A DNA stretch of 64,000 nt, from NCBI RefSeq assembly GCF_046736075.1, contig NZ_CP177163.1:310001-374000 (forward strand). Reading direction: 5' to 3'. The stretch's first letter is position 1. Each line of letters starts with the position of its first letter. Below the pieces are notes generated by a model. The model was not told the origin of the DNA, did no database searches, and saw only the letters and a program-made list of their open reading frames with translations. This document shows, in pieces, positions 53,508 to 62,008 of the stretch. A program made the translations under genes and the position numbers. The stretch comes from Stenotrophomonas sp046736075. Its GTDB lineage: Bacteria; Pseudomonadota; Gammaproteobacteria; Xanthomonadales; Xanthomonadaceae.

Positions 53508-54725
53508 ATGAGCTCCCCCGCCCTTTCCCTCGCTGCGCGCCTCACCCCGCGCGAGCGCACGTTCATCCTGCTGGCGCTGTCGCTGGGCGGCTTCGCGATC
53601 GGTACCAGCGAGTTCGCCAGCATGGGGCTGATGCTGGAAATCAGCCGCGGCCTGTCCATCAGCGAGACCCAGGTGGGCCACCTGATCAGCGCCTATGCCA
53701 TCGGTGTGGTGGTTGGTGCGCCGGTGCTGGCCTTCGCCGGCGCCGGCTATGCCCGCCGCTCGCTGCTGCTGGCGCTGATGGGGTTCTATGCCGTCGGCAA
53801 TCTGGCCAGCGCGCTGGCCCCGAACTACACCACCATGCTGCTGGCGCGTTTCGTGGCCGGCCTGCCGCACGGCGCCTACTTCGGCGTGGCGATGCTGGTG
53901 GCAGCTGCGATCAGCCCCCCTGCGCAGCGCGGGTCGGCGATGTCCAAGGTGCTGCTGGGCCTGTCGGTCGCGATCCTGGTGGGCAATCCGCTCACCACCT
54001 GGCTCGGCCAGATGTTCAGCTGGCGCACCGCGTTCGCGCTGGTCAGCGTGCTGGCCATCGCCACGGTCGCGATGATCGCCCGCTTCCTGCTGCCCGATCC
54101 GGATGAACAGCGCACGTCGCCGATGCGCGAACTGCGCGCCTTCAACCGCCCGCAGGTGTGGCTGGCACTGGCCATCGGCTCGATCGGCTTTGCCGGCATG
54201 TTCTGCGTCTTCACCTACCTGGCGCCCACGCTGGTGCAGGTCACCGGTCTGGCCGAATCCTGGATGCCGGTTGCGGTGGGCATCTTCGGCATCGGCGCGA
54301 TCATCGGCAACGTCGCCGGCGGCTGGCTGGTGGACCGCTTCCACTTCCGCGCCGCCGCGATCGTGCTGGTGTGGTCGATCATCGTGCTGCTGATCTATCC
54401 GATGGCCGCCCAGTCGGTGTGGAGCATCTTCCCGATGATCGTGGCGGTCGGCACGATGGGCGCGCTGGCCGCCGTGCTGCAGACCCGCCTGATGGACGTG
54501 GCCGGCGAAGCGCAGACGTTGGCGGCCGCCTCCAACCATGCGGCATTCAATACCGCCAACGCGCTCGGCCCGTGGTTCGGCGGCATGGCCATCGGCGCCG
54601 GCTTCAGCCCGGCCACCACCGGCTATGTGGGTGCGGCCACCGCCGTTGGCGGCCTGCTGCTGTGGGGCGTGGCGATGCTGGTCGAGCGCCAGTCGCGCGG
54701 GGCCGCGGTCGCCTGCGAGCGCTGA
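53508..54725 (+). CDS. MFS transporter, AraJ-like
   Basis: The 405-residue protein has 12 predicted membrane segments and the DHA1/AraJ-like pattern: FAIGTSEFASMGLM near the start, YAIGVVVGAPVLA in segment 2, RFVAGLPHGAYFGVAMLV in segment 4, and ASNHAAFNTANALGPWFGG near segment 11. Such carriers export sugars, arabinose-like solutes or drugs by proton exchange. The substrate is unknown. The ATG lies directly in front of the amphipathic N-terminal segment. Confidence 0.9.
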   Translation: MSSPALSLAARLTPRERTFILLALSLGGFAIGTSEFASMGLMLEISRGLSISETQVGHLISAYAIGVVVGAPVLAFAGAGYARRSLLLALMGFYAVGNLASALAPNYTTMLLARFVAGLPHGAYFGVAMLVAAAISPPAQRGSAMSKVLLGLSVAILVGNPLTTWLGQMFSWRTAFALVSVLAIATVAMIARFLLPDPDEQRTSPMRELRAFNRPQVWLALAIGSIGFAGMFCVFTYLAPTLVQVTGLAESWMPVAVGIFGIGAIIGNVAGGWLVDRFHFRAAAIVLVWSIIVLLIYPMAAQSVWSIFPMIVAVGTMGALAAVLQTRLMDVAGEAQTLAAASNHAAFNTANALGPWFGGMAIGAGFSPATTGYVGAATAVGGLLLWGVAMLVERQSRGAAVACER

Positions 54726-54738
54726 GCGGGCGCAGCGA

Positions 54739-55527
54739 TCAGTCGACCGGCGCAGTGCGGGCCAGGTCGATCTGGGCCAGCAGTTGCCGGCGGTCGACCA
54801 CACCCGGCATCACCCGTACCAGGTTGCGCAGCATGCGCAGGTCCTGCTGCCAGCCGAGGTGATTGCTGAGCCGATGCAGGGCCTTGGCGTCCCCACCCTC
54901 GCCGCGCGGCGTATGCGCCTTCGCAAGCCGCGGGTCCAACTGCGGCGCTGCCTCCAGCTGCATCCGCAGCCGCCGCACCTTTCGACGCCAGCGGTGCAGA
55001 CGTTCCGGCGACGGGTTGCGGTGCGCACGACGTTCGGCCTTGCGCGCACGTGCAACGCTGCGGTCAAGGCCAGTCCGTAGCTGCGCGCGTCTGATCGTTG
55101 TCCAAGGTTGGCTGTCCAGCAGCGTTCCGACGCGCTGGAGCCGATCGCGTCGCCGACCAAATGCCGGATCGCCGGCCAGGGCGCGCCGCAGCCACGCATC
55201 GCGCCGCGCCTGCAGTTGTCCGATCACGTACGGCCACGGCGCGCTGGGCGCAGTGGCGGCCAGCAGCGCTGCCGACTCCACGGCCACGTGCGCATCGCGC
55301 AGGCCGGACAGGCCATCCCCCAGGCGGCGCAGCACCGCATCGGCATCGTCCAACGCCAGGTCGGTACCGTCCAGCAGCGCCAGCAGGGCCCGCAGACGCC
55401 GGATCGCCTTGCGCGCGGCATGCACCGCTGCGTGGGCGTCCGCGCCGAGCAGGAGTGCCTGCTCGATATCACGGCACGCCTGGCGGGCAAGCGCATGGGC
55501 AGCGTCTCCGGGGACAACCGACTGCAT
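54739..55527 (-). CDS. CHAD-domain protein
   Basis: The 262-residue protein is rich in Arg and His helices characteristic of the CHAD domain: AAVHAARKAIRRLRALLALLDGT, GLSGLRDAHVAVE and SPERLHRWRRKVRRLRMQLEA. CHAD domains bind polyphosphate and locate to polyphosphate granules. No CYTH domain is fused or adjacent. It is convergent with the MFS gene, only 13 bp apart. Confidence 0.85.
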   Translation of the reverse strand: MQSVVPGDAAHALARQACRDIEQALLLGADAHAAVHAARKAIRRLRALLALLDGTDLALDDADAVLRRLGDGLSGLRDAHVAVESAALLAATAPSAPWPYVIGQLQARRDAWLRRALAGDPAFGRRRDRLQRVGTLLDSQPWTTIRRAQLRTGLDRSVARARKAERRAHRNPSPERLHRWRRKVRRLRMQLEAAPQLDPRLAKAHTPRGEGGDAKALHRLSNHLGWQQDLRMLRNLVRVMPGVVDRRQLLAQIDLARTAPVD

Positions 55528-55658
55528 GGCACCACCACCGGGATCGTCACGGAACCGGCAGTGTAGCCGGCGGTCTCCCGGCCGGATTCACGCCCGGCAT
55601 CCGGTGTGCCCGGGATGGGGACCGGGAGCGCCCGCCAACGGATCAGGCCGTCGTTGGA

Positions 55659-56006
55659 TCAGGCCGTCGTCGGGGGCGACCGGTACTTGACCTTCATCGT
55701 CACCGTGCCGGACTTCCCCACCGTCAGTTTGATGGGCACATCCGGATGCGCCGACTTGATATGGAGCCCGGCCTCTTCGCTGAGCGTGATCTCCATTTCA
55801 TCCACGTTGTTCTCAGCGCCCGCCTTGATCAGATCCGCTGCAGATTGCGCCTGTTCCTCCACGCTCGGCTTGAAGAAGTGCCGTGCCAGCGCGGCTACCG
55901 CCATCAACTGCCCCATAGGTGTCAAAACGCTCAACGCCATGCCTGCTGCGGCGATACCCGCAGCAGTGGTCAGGTCATACGATGGTGCGGTTGGTTTCTC
56001 TGCCAT
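55659..56006 (-). CDS. Small hypothetical protein
   Basis: The 115-residue product has a hydrophobic stretch at residues 14-40 (TAAGIAAAGMALSVLTPMGQ) and a C-terminal beta-rich part (DVPIKLTVGKSGTVTMKVKY). It is not recognised. Codon use is slightly less GC-rich than its neighbours. It lies between the CHAD gene and the GIY-YIG-like gene with no overlap. Confidence 0.6.
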   Translation of the reverse strand: MAEKPTAPSYDLTTAAGIAAAGMALSVLTPMGQLMAVAALARHFFKPSVEEQAQSAADLIKAGAENNVDEMEITLSEEAGLHIKSAHPDVPIKLTVGKSGTVTMKVKYRSPPTTA

Positions 56007-56074
56007 GTTCCCCCCCTTGTGTAGGCGGGACTATAAGTGCCCCGCCGTCCCCTCAACAAGGCATCCGTCCCGCC

Positions 56075-56668
56075 TTACGCCCGCCGGTACCAGCGCCACA
56101 CATGCGGCGGAAGCCGGCGTTCCAGATCGATGCCCAACGCCGCGTGGCCATCCAACGCGTCGCGCAGCAGCACCTGCGCCCGTACGGACAAGGCATCGCA
56201 GGCGACCGGTGCCTCCGGCAGCAGCATCGCCGACCAGTCGTACAACTGGTCTGCCCGTGCCAGCATCGCGGCGGCGAGCCAGGCGCGCAGTGGATGGATC
56301 CGGTGGCCGCCGTCGGCCAGTGACTGCACGGCGGGCCGCAGAAGGTCATTGGCGCCCCGCACCCACTCAGTCTTGCCGCCGGCCTTGTCCTGCACCGTGA
56401 GCGGTGCGGGCGCCCGATGCGCCTTCAACGGGCGGCGCAGCGCCAGTTCGATATCGCGCGCATCGCGCTGCGTTTCGGTTTCAATCAGCACGCCCGCGTC
56501 GAGATCGAAGAACTCGAACCAGCGGCGGTGGAGCGCGCCGATGCGCGCAAGCGGGTCGCGCGAGAACCCGATCTTGCCGTAGTCCTCCCACGCGCACGGG
56601 AACACGTAAGCAAAACAACGCCCGTCGAGCGCGATGGCGTGGTCCTGGTCCTGCATCGGTTTCATCAT
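56075..56668 (-). CDS. GIY-YIG-like nuclease family protein
   Basis: The 197-residue protein has an N-terminal domain FAYVFPCAWEDYGKIGFSRDPLARI, with FFDLDAGVLIETE and DARDIELALRRPL, in the order typical of GIY-YIG-like (T5orf172-type) proteins. The classical GIY and YIG triplets are degenerate, so nuclease activity is doubtful. The C-terminal half is helical and unrecognised. Start choice is uncertain: ATG at 56668 places the domain about 17 residues in; longer in-frame starts reach 56860. Confidence 0.65.
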   Translation of the reverse strand: MMKPMQDQDHAIALDGRCFAYVFPCAWEDYGKIGFSRDPLARIGALHRRWFEFFDLDAGVLIETETQRDARDIELALRRPLKAHRAPAPLTVQDKAGGKTEWVRGANDLLRPAVQSLADGGHRIHPLRAWLAAAMLARADQLYDWSAMLLPEAPVACDALSVRAQVLLRDALDGHAALGIDLERRLPPHVWRWYRRA

Positions 56669-56825
56669 CGGCGGCTTACCCACGTTCTGGACCGCAACCA
56701 GCTTGACGCCGCGGCGGATCATGAGCTGCGAACGCAGTGCGAGCGCAGCGTGACGGCCAGCGGTTTGATCCGACCACGACGTACCGACGCGCATGCTGCG
56801 ACCCTGCCGACCAAGGAGACCACCG

Positions 56826-57458
56826 ATGACGGATCGGACAGCAGTGCAGGGGTGCCGCATGACGGAGTGGACGCCCCTGCCGCGCGCGTTCTACCAGCGT
56901 CACCCCACCGAGGTGGCGCCGGACCTGCTCAACACCATTCTGCTGCGCGACGACGGCCGTGCCGGGCGCATCGTGGAAGTGGAGGCCTATGCCGGTGACC
57001 AGGATCCGGCCGCGCATTCGTTCCGCGGCATGACCCCGCGGACGCGCACGATGTTCGGCGAAGCCGGCCATCTTTACGTGTACTTCACCTATGGCATGCA
57101 CTGGGGCGCCAATGCGGTCTGCGGCGACATCGGCCAGGGCTGGGGCGTGTTGCTGCGCGCGCTGGCGCCCTTGGCCGGCGTGGATCAGATGCGGCAGGCC
57201 CGCGTCGCCGCCCGGCGCGATCGTGATCTGGCCAGTGGGCCGGGTCGCCTGTCGCAGGCGCTGGGCATCACCGGCGCATTGGACGGCACCGACCTGACCG
57301 ACAGCGCCGGGCCCGTCCGGATCGTCAGCGATGGCATGCCGCCGCCCTCGCACCCCGGTGTCGGCCCGCGCATTGGCATCCGCCGCGCCACGACGTTTCC
57401 GTGGCGATGGCATGTGCCCGGCAACGAGCATGTGTCCGGCCGCAGACGTCCCGTTTGA
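56826..57458 (+). CDS. Alkyladenine (3-methyladenine) DNA glycosylase, AAG/Mpg family
   Basis: The 210-residue protein matches the mammalian-type AAG family: APDLLNTILLRDD, GRIVEVEAYAGDQDPAAHSFRGMTPRTRTMFGEAGHLYVYFTYGMHW, and GPGRLSQALGITGALDG. The catalytic Glu lies in VEVEAY. It removes 3-methyladenine, hypoxanthine and related lesions in base excision repair. GGAG lies 8 bases before the ATG at 56826; a second in-frame ATG follows 33 bases later. Confidence 0.93.
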   Translation: MTDRTAVQGCRMTEWTPLPRAFYQRHPTEVAPDLLNTILLRDDGRAGRIVEVEAYAGDQDPAAHSFRGMTPRTRTMFGEAGHLYVYFTYGMHWGANAVCGDIGQGWGVLLRALAPLAGVDQMRQARVAARRDRDLASGPGRLSQALGITGALDGTDLTDSAGPVRIVSDGMPPPSHPGVGPRIGIRRATTFPWRWHVPGNEHVSGRRRPV

Positions 57459-57544
57459 CGGCCCATGCGACAGATCCACGCGCGTGTCGCCTGCTCGCGG
57501 TACCGGACCGGGTAAACTGACGCCTCCTTTTACGGTGGATCACG

Positions 57545-58171
57545 ATGGGCCCGTTCGACCGCACTGTCCGTCTCCGCTGGCAAGCCGCCTCGCTGCTCGC
57601 CGCAGCGCCCGTGGCCGCCTTCGCGACAGGCGAGCCGCCGGCTTCGCCGGCCGCCGCACAGTCCTCGGCCTCGCGCACCGCGTTGGTACAGGCGCTGCAC
57701 GCGCGGTTGCTGGCTGGGCAAAGCGCGACCAGCACGCTGGAGACCTGGTGCGCCGAACAGGGCCTCGCCGACACCGCGAAGGTGCGGGCGGTGCGCGTGC
57801 AAGGTGTCGAGCGCGATGCGCCGCCGGAGGTGCGCGACGCGCTGCAGGTCGGTGACGATACCCCCCTGCGTTACCGCCGTGTGCAACTGGTCTGCGGCAG
57901 CCGCGTGCTGTCCGAGGCCGACAACTGGTATGTGCCGGACCTGCTCACCCCCGCCATGAATGCCACCCTGGACGGCAGCGACGAACCGTTTGGCCGTGTA
58001 GTCAAGCCGCTCGGGTTCCAGCGCCAGACCCTGCGCGATGCGACCTGCTGGCCCGACTGCGGCGAAGGCCCGCAGGCCACCGTGCTGGAAGTGCGCGCCG
58101 TGCTGCGCGACCACGCGCAGCGACCCTTCAGTTACGTCATCGAGAGCTACCTGCAGGGCGTGCTTCCCTGA
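57545..58171 (+). CDS. Exported protein with chorismate-lyase-like C-terminal pattern
   Basis: The 208-residue product starts with a signal-like segment (WQAASLLAAAPVAAFA). The C-terminal half contains YRRVQLVCGSRVLSEADNWYVPDLL, MNATLDGSDEPFGRVVKPLGFQRQ, and three cysteines. The order (strand, A-x-NWYVP, L-x(n)-PFG) recalls the UbiC/chorismate lyase fold, but the protein looks exported, so it is not a ubiquinone enzyme. The similarity is by eye; function unknown. Confidence 0.6.
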   Translation: MGPFDRTVRLRWQAASLLAAAPVAAFATGEPPASPAAAQSSASRTALVQALHARLLAGQSATSTLETWCAEQGLADTAKVRAVRVQGVERDAPPEVRDALQVGDDTPLRYRRVQLVCGSRVLSEADNWYVPDLLTPAMNATLDGSDEPFGRVVKPLGFQRQTLRDATCWPDCGEGPQATVLEVRAVLRDHAQRPFSYVIESYLQGVLP

Positions 58172-58260
58172 TGTGTAATGCGCCTTCACGCAGACGCGAG
58201 TCCAACTAACACTGCAGCGCCTAGGGTCAGGGTTCACGTCCGCACAAAGTGACATCGACC

Positions 58261-58755
58261 ATGACCATCAAGACCGCTGAAGACCTGTTCATCCACGAGC
58301 TGTCGGATATCTACAGCGCCGAGAAGCAACTGACCAAAGCCCTGCCCCGCCTGGCCAGGGCGGTGACCGCCCCCGAGCTGGCCGCCGCGTTCGAGACCCA
58401 TCTGGAGGAGACGCTGGGCCAGGTGGACCGCATCGATCAGATCGTCGAGCGGCTGGGGATCCGTCTCAAGCGCATCAAGTGCGCGGCGATGGAAGGCCTG
58501 ATCGAGGAAGGCAAAGACGCCATCGACGGCATCGAGAAAGGCCCGGTACGCGATGCGGCCCTGATTGGCGGCGCGCAGAAGGTGGAGCACTACGAAATCG
58601 CCTCGTACGGGACCATCGCCGCCTTGGCCAGACAGCTCGGCTACAAGGCCGCACTGCCGCTCCTGCTGGAAACGCTGGAAGAAGAAAAGGCGACGGATGC
58701 GAAGCTGACACTGCTTGCACAATCCGGCGGGAACGCGGCAGCCGCGGCCGCCTGA
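58261..58755 (+). CDS. YciE/DUF892 ferritin-like protein
   Basis: The 164-residue protein matches DUF892: LFIHELSDIYSAEKQLTKALPRLA, FETHLEETLGQVDRIDQI and QKVEHYEIASYGTIAALA. These helices supply the Glu and His residues of a di-iron ferritin-like site. YciE is induced in general and osmotic stress in other proteobacteria. Its TGA is immediately followed by the reverse TGA of the convergent glycosyltransferase gene, so the two stops form TGATCA with no space between. Confidence 0.92.
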   Translation: MTIKTAEDLFIHELSDIYSAEKQLTKALPRLARAVTAPELAAAFETHLEETLGQVDRIDQIVERLGIRLKRIKCAAMEGLIEEGKDAIDGIEKGPVRDAALIGGAQKVEHYEIASYGTIAALARQLGYKAALPLLLETLEEEKATDAKLTLLAQSGGNAAAAAA

Positions 58756-59457
58756 TCACGGCTGCAGCGCCTGCGTCGGCACCAGCGCGGCACCCGCCTC
58801 CATCACTTCCCGCTCCAGCGCACGCAGGAATCCGCTGAACCCCTGCGGCGCTTTCGAGGACCGGCGTGCGCTGGTGGTCACCACCGGCTGCGCCAGCCAG
58901 GCGATGGACGCACCGGCGTTGCGGAGCGCGTGGATCAGCGCGACGTCCTCGCCGGTACATAGCGGCGCGAACCCACCGGCCGCCGTGTACGCGGCGGCGC
59001 GCATGCCCAGGTTGGCGCCGTGGATGTGGCGGTGCCCGTCCTCGGCCCGCTCGCGGCATGCAAACGCCCTGCGCACGGCATCGGGATAGTCCAGCCAGTC
59101 CACCACCTCCACCACACCGCAGAACACGTCCGCGCCGCAGCGGGTCTGTTGGCAGAGCCAGTCGGCAGGAACAATCGAATCGGCATCGGTGTTGGCGATC
59201 CAGCGCGCGCCCCGAGCCAGCGCCAAGGTGGCCGCTGCCGCCCGCGCCGTGCCCACGCACCGCGCATCCATCGCGACGGTCGTGGCACCCTGCCCGGCGC
59301 AGATCGCGGCGGTGTCGTCGCTGCAGTCATCCAGCGCCACCACCGTCAGCACCGCTTCGCCGTGCAGCCCGGGATGGCTGGCCGCGCTGCGTATCGAGGC
59401 CAAGCACCGCGCGATGACGGGGCCCTCGTTGTGTGCCGGCACGATTACCGCGATCAC
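58756..59457 (-). CDS. Family 2 glycosyltransferase
   Basis: The 233-residue protein has the GT-A opening IAVIVPAHNEGPVIARCLASI and the DxD metal site in NTDADSIVPADWL, then GANLGMRAAAYTAAGGF and GEDVALIHAL (acceptor loop ED). There are no membrane segments. The donor sugar is unknown. It starts at GTG, overlapping the methyltransferase stop by four bases (GTGA), and is the last gene of the four-gene cluster. Confidence 0.88.
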   Translation of the reverse strand: MIAVIVPAHNEGPVIARCLASIRSAASHPGLHGEAVLTVVALDDCSDDTAAICAGQGATTVAMDARCVGTARAAAATLALARGARWIANTDADSIVPADWLCQQTRCGADVFCGVVEVVDWLDYPDAVRRAFACRERAEDGHRHIHGANLGMRAAAYTAAGGFAPLCTGEDVALIHALRNAGASIAWLAQPVVTTSARRSSKAPQGFSGFLRALEREVMEAGAALVPTQALQP

Positions 59458-60041
59458 CGCAGCCCCTCCCACGCGGCGACGCTGGTGAGACGCCGGCTCC
59501 ACCCCTGCAGCAGCATGTCGGCATCCTGGTAGGTGAACGCTTCGACCAGGTGGTCGGACAACGCGCGATGCACGTCGGTGGTGGTGCTGCAGGCTGCGTC
59601 GAACGGCGGCCGCCAGTGGCAGGCCAGCAGCAGGCCGTCTTCGGCAAGGCTGTGGCGCAGCTGTCGTGCCATCTGCTGCAGCGCCGGGCCAGGCAGGTAG
59701 TAGCCCACTTCGCTCACCACGATCAGGTCGAAGGTACCGTCCGGCCAGTCCTGCGGGTGGCTGGCCTGCTGCAGCCGCACCTGTGGCCACGCCCGGGTGG
59801 AACGTGCAGCGTCCGCCAGCGCGTCCGCACTGATATCGGTTGCCAACAGCGCATCGCAGCGCGCCGCCAACCCGGCAGTGAGCACGCCGTTGGAGCAGCC
59901 CAGTTCCCATGCGGTGGCGTAACGCGGATGCGGCAGGCAGGCGAGCGTGAGTGCGCGCTTGCGGGCTTCGTACCAGCGCGTGCGGTAGTGGAACGGGTCC
60001 GGCTGCTGGTACAGCGCGTCGAAATAAGCGGCGGTGCTCAT
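59454..60041 (-). CDS. SAM-dependent methyltransferase, NodS-like
   Basis: The 195-residue protein has YFDALYQQPDPFHYRTRWYEARKR at the start and the SAM motif WELGCSNGVLTAGLA, followed by ATDISADAL and VVSEVGYYLPGPALQQ. This is the NodS/NoeA-type pattern of nodulation-related N-methyltransferases. Its ATG overlaps the stop of the PIG-L gene (ATGA). In other genomes this pair occurs as a single fused PIG-L/methyltransferase protein, which supports a shared substrate. The substrate is unknown. Confidence 0.9.
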   Translation of the reverse strand: MSTAAYFDALYQQPDPFHYRTRWYEARKRALTLACLPHPRYATAWELGCSNGVLTAGLAARCDALLATDISADALADAARSTRAWPQVRLQQASHPQDWPDGTFDLIVVSEVGYYLPGPALQQMARQLRHSLAEDGLLLACHWRPPFDAACSTTTDVHRALSDHLVEAFTYQDADMLLQGWSRRLTSVAAWEGLR

Positions 60042-60787
60042 CCGATCACCACCTCGAAGGGGCGGCGGAAGCGCGCCGTGATGTGATCGGGAAGAATCGG
60101 CGCACAGGCCAGGCCGGCCACGCTGCCGGTCTGTGTGGCAAACGCCTCCAGCGCCTGCTGCTTGCGCGACCGCGACGCCGCGCACAGCGGAACACGGGCA
60201 GCCGCTGGCCACGGTGGCGTCGCCGCATACGGGTCCAGCCAGTGCCACGCCCAGACCGGATACTGCAGCACCGCGATGCCGCGCGATGCCGCCGCCGCCA
60301 AGGCGGCACGCCCGGCGGCGTCATGGTCTGGATGCGCATCGTGGGTCCACGGGGCCATCAGCAGATCGCCCGGGACCAGGTGCGCGGCCAGATGTGCGGC
60401 AAGATCGGCCTCATGGGCGGCAACGGCACCATCGGGCAGGCCCAGCGTGGTGACATGCGTAGCGTCCATGCCCAGCAGGCGCATGGCATCGGCCAACTCG
60501 CGGCGGCGTGCGTCGCGCAGTCGCGCGGCTGGCCACAGCGGCTGATCGGTATAGCAGGCCTCGCCATCGGTGACCGACACCACGTGCACGTCGATGTCGT
60601 GGCCCAGCGCTGCCTGCATCAACCCCGCGCAACCGAGCACTTCATCGTCCGGATGCGGCGATACCACCACCAGCCGGCGTACATCCGCCAGCAGGGTGGC
60701 GGCATCCTGCGCCGGCAGCGCGCGCAGCCAGCCGCTGCGGTCCCAGTCGGCCTCGCGGTTGCCCGGCCCGCTGATCGGCACCGTCAC
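60038..60787 (-). CDS. PIG-L family deacetylase
   Basis: The 249-residue protein shows the PIG-L zinc motif VVSPHPDDEVLGCAGL and the second His motif MAPWTHDAHPDHDAAG. PIG-L/MshB-type enzymes remove N-acetyl groups from GlcNAc-containing glycans, thiols or lipids. It starts at GTG overlapping the dehydrogenase-like stop (GTGA). The downstream methyltransferase and glycosyltransferase suggest it deacetylates a glycan intermediate; direct evidence is absent. Confidence 0.9.
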   Translation of the reverse strand: MTVPISGPGNREADWDRSGWLRALPAQDAATLLADVRRLVVVSPHPDDEVLGCAGLMQAALGHDIDVHVVSVTDGEACYTDQPLWPAARLRDARRRELADAMRLLGMDATHVTTLGLPDGAVAAHEADLAAHLAAHLVPGDLLMAPWTHDAHPDHDAAGRAALAAAASRGIAVLQYPVWAWHWLDPYAATPPWPAAARVPLCAASRSRKQQALEAFATQTGSVAGLACAPILPDHITARFRRPFEVVIG

Positions 60788-61746
60788 AGCGTCCACGGCC
60801 CCTCCTGCATGTGGATCGCCCGCCCCAGTTCGGCCCAGTCGCGGTCGGCGTGACTCTGCCGGATGAATACCGTCAGGTCGCTCCACCGCGCGGCATGCCC
60901 GGCATCCAGGCACATCGGTGCCGGCCCCAGCGCGCGGCCCACTGCATCGAGCACCTGCACGCAGGTGCGTTCCACCACACTGCGCACACGGATCACATCG
61001 GCCTGGTGGGGGTGGGACGGCATCGCGTCGATCCAGGCCGCCAGTTCGCGCAGCAAGGCTGCCGATGCCTGCAGGGCCATATCCACCTGGCCGAGCAGCG
61101 CGGCGATCTGCGCATCGCCAGCCACGCGTGGCGAGCGCTGCAGAGGGGCGGCCAGCGCGACCGCGGCGCCATACCAGCACGCCGCGATGCCGGCACCCCC
61201 ATGCCAGAAGCCGGGCCGGGCCAGATACGTTCCCGGTTTGCCGATCGGTTCGGCGGGCACATCCGTGAACTGCACGGTGCCGCTGGGGATGCCCCCCATG
61301 CCGGTGGCATGCCAGGTCTGGGGCTGCGGGAAAATACCGTCCGCATCGGTACGCACCCGCACCAGTTGCACGCCGTCTCCGCAGCGCGCGGTCACCAGCG
61401 CGACATCCACCAGCCCGGCGCCCGAGCACCACGGCTTGCTGCCGGAGAGCGTGCCTGTCGCGGGGTTGAAGTGAAGCGTGGCCTGCGGCCCCTCGGCGGC
61501 CCACACCGCCGCCAGCACGTCGCCCGGCAACGGCGCCGCGTGCAGATCGGCCAGGATCGCCTGCGCGTCGTAATGTGCCTCCATCACCTTGGCCACACAC
61601 AGGTCACGTGCAGCGATGGCCCCCAGAGCACGCCAGCGCTCCAGGGTATGCCCCCGTCCGGGCAGTGGCAGCGATGGCTGCCGTACCAGCACGTCGCGGG
61701 CATCGGCCTCCAGCGCGGGTGCGGCATGGTCAGCGCGCAGGTCCAT
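60784..61746 (-). CDS. Acyl-CoA dehydrogenase-like protein
   Basis: The 320-residue protein follows the acyl-CoA dehydrogenase layout: SGSKPWCSGAGLVDVALVTAR in the beta domain and helices with QASAALLRELAAWIDAM and RWSDLTVFIRQSHADRDW at the C-terminus. The catalytic Glu of true dehydrogenases is not evident and the first helical domain is short, so it may oxidise an unusual substrate or be non-dehydrogenating. It heads the cluster. Start is the ATG at 61746; a GTG at 61764 overlaps the stop of the ADH fragment upstream. Confidence 0.8.
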   Translation of the reverse strand: MDLRADHAAPALEADARDVLVRQPSLPLPGRGHTLERWRALGAIAARDLCVAKVMEAHYDAQAILADLHAAPLPGDVLAAVWAAEGPQATLHFNPATGTLSGSKPWCSGAGLVDVALVTARCGDGVQLVRVRTDADGIFPQPQTWHATGMGGIPSGTVQFTDVPAEPIGKPGTYLARPGFWHGGAGIAACWYGAAVALAAPLQRSPRVAGDAQIAALLGQVDMALQASAALLRELAAWIDAMPSHPHQADVIRVRSVVERTCVQVLDAVGRALGPAPMCLDAGHAARWSDLTVFIRQSHADRDWAELGRAIHMQEGPWTL

Positions 61747-61760
61747 GGCAGGCGTGAGGA

Positions 61761-61862
61761 TCACCTTGCGGCAACCCTCCTCCCTGCAGTCGAAGATCCC
61801 AGGGTGGGAACGATGTCCAGCCGGACGTCCCTGCTGCCGTGATACGTGAGTGCGTGCTGCAT
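61761..61862 (-). pseudogene. N-terminal remnant of a zinc-dependent alcohol dehydrogenase
   Basis: Read on the minus strand from ATG at 61862, 33 codons give MQHALTYHGSRDVRLDIVPT followed by a short divergent tail and TGA. The first 22 residues match the start of zinc alcohol/formaldehyde dehydrogenases (Met, short strand, YHG, then DVRLD.VP), but the zinc and NAD domains are absent. It lies directly upstream of the four-gene cluster in the same orientation, where an intact dehydrogenase gene would be expected. A separate peptide function is unlikely. Confidence 0.7.
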
Positions 61863-62008
61863 GGTCGAATCCTGTGAAGCGTGGACCTCACAGATACCCG
61901 TACGGACGTAGCAGGGCGGTGACCGGGATGTGCGCACGGCGTGTTGGCCGGGCCCGTTCCGCGAACCTGGCCGACCACGCCTATGCGTGTGGCCGGCCTC
62001 TCACCGCG

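Noticed and set aside
61730..61978. An 82-codon minus-strand frame as a gene
   Set aside because: It starts without a ribosome-binding site and overlaps, in another frame, the alcohol dehydrogenase remnant, whose sequence is recognisable.
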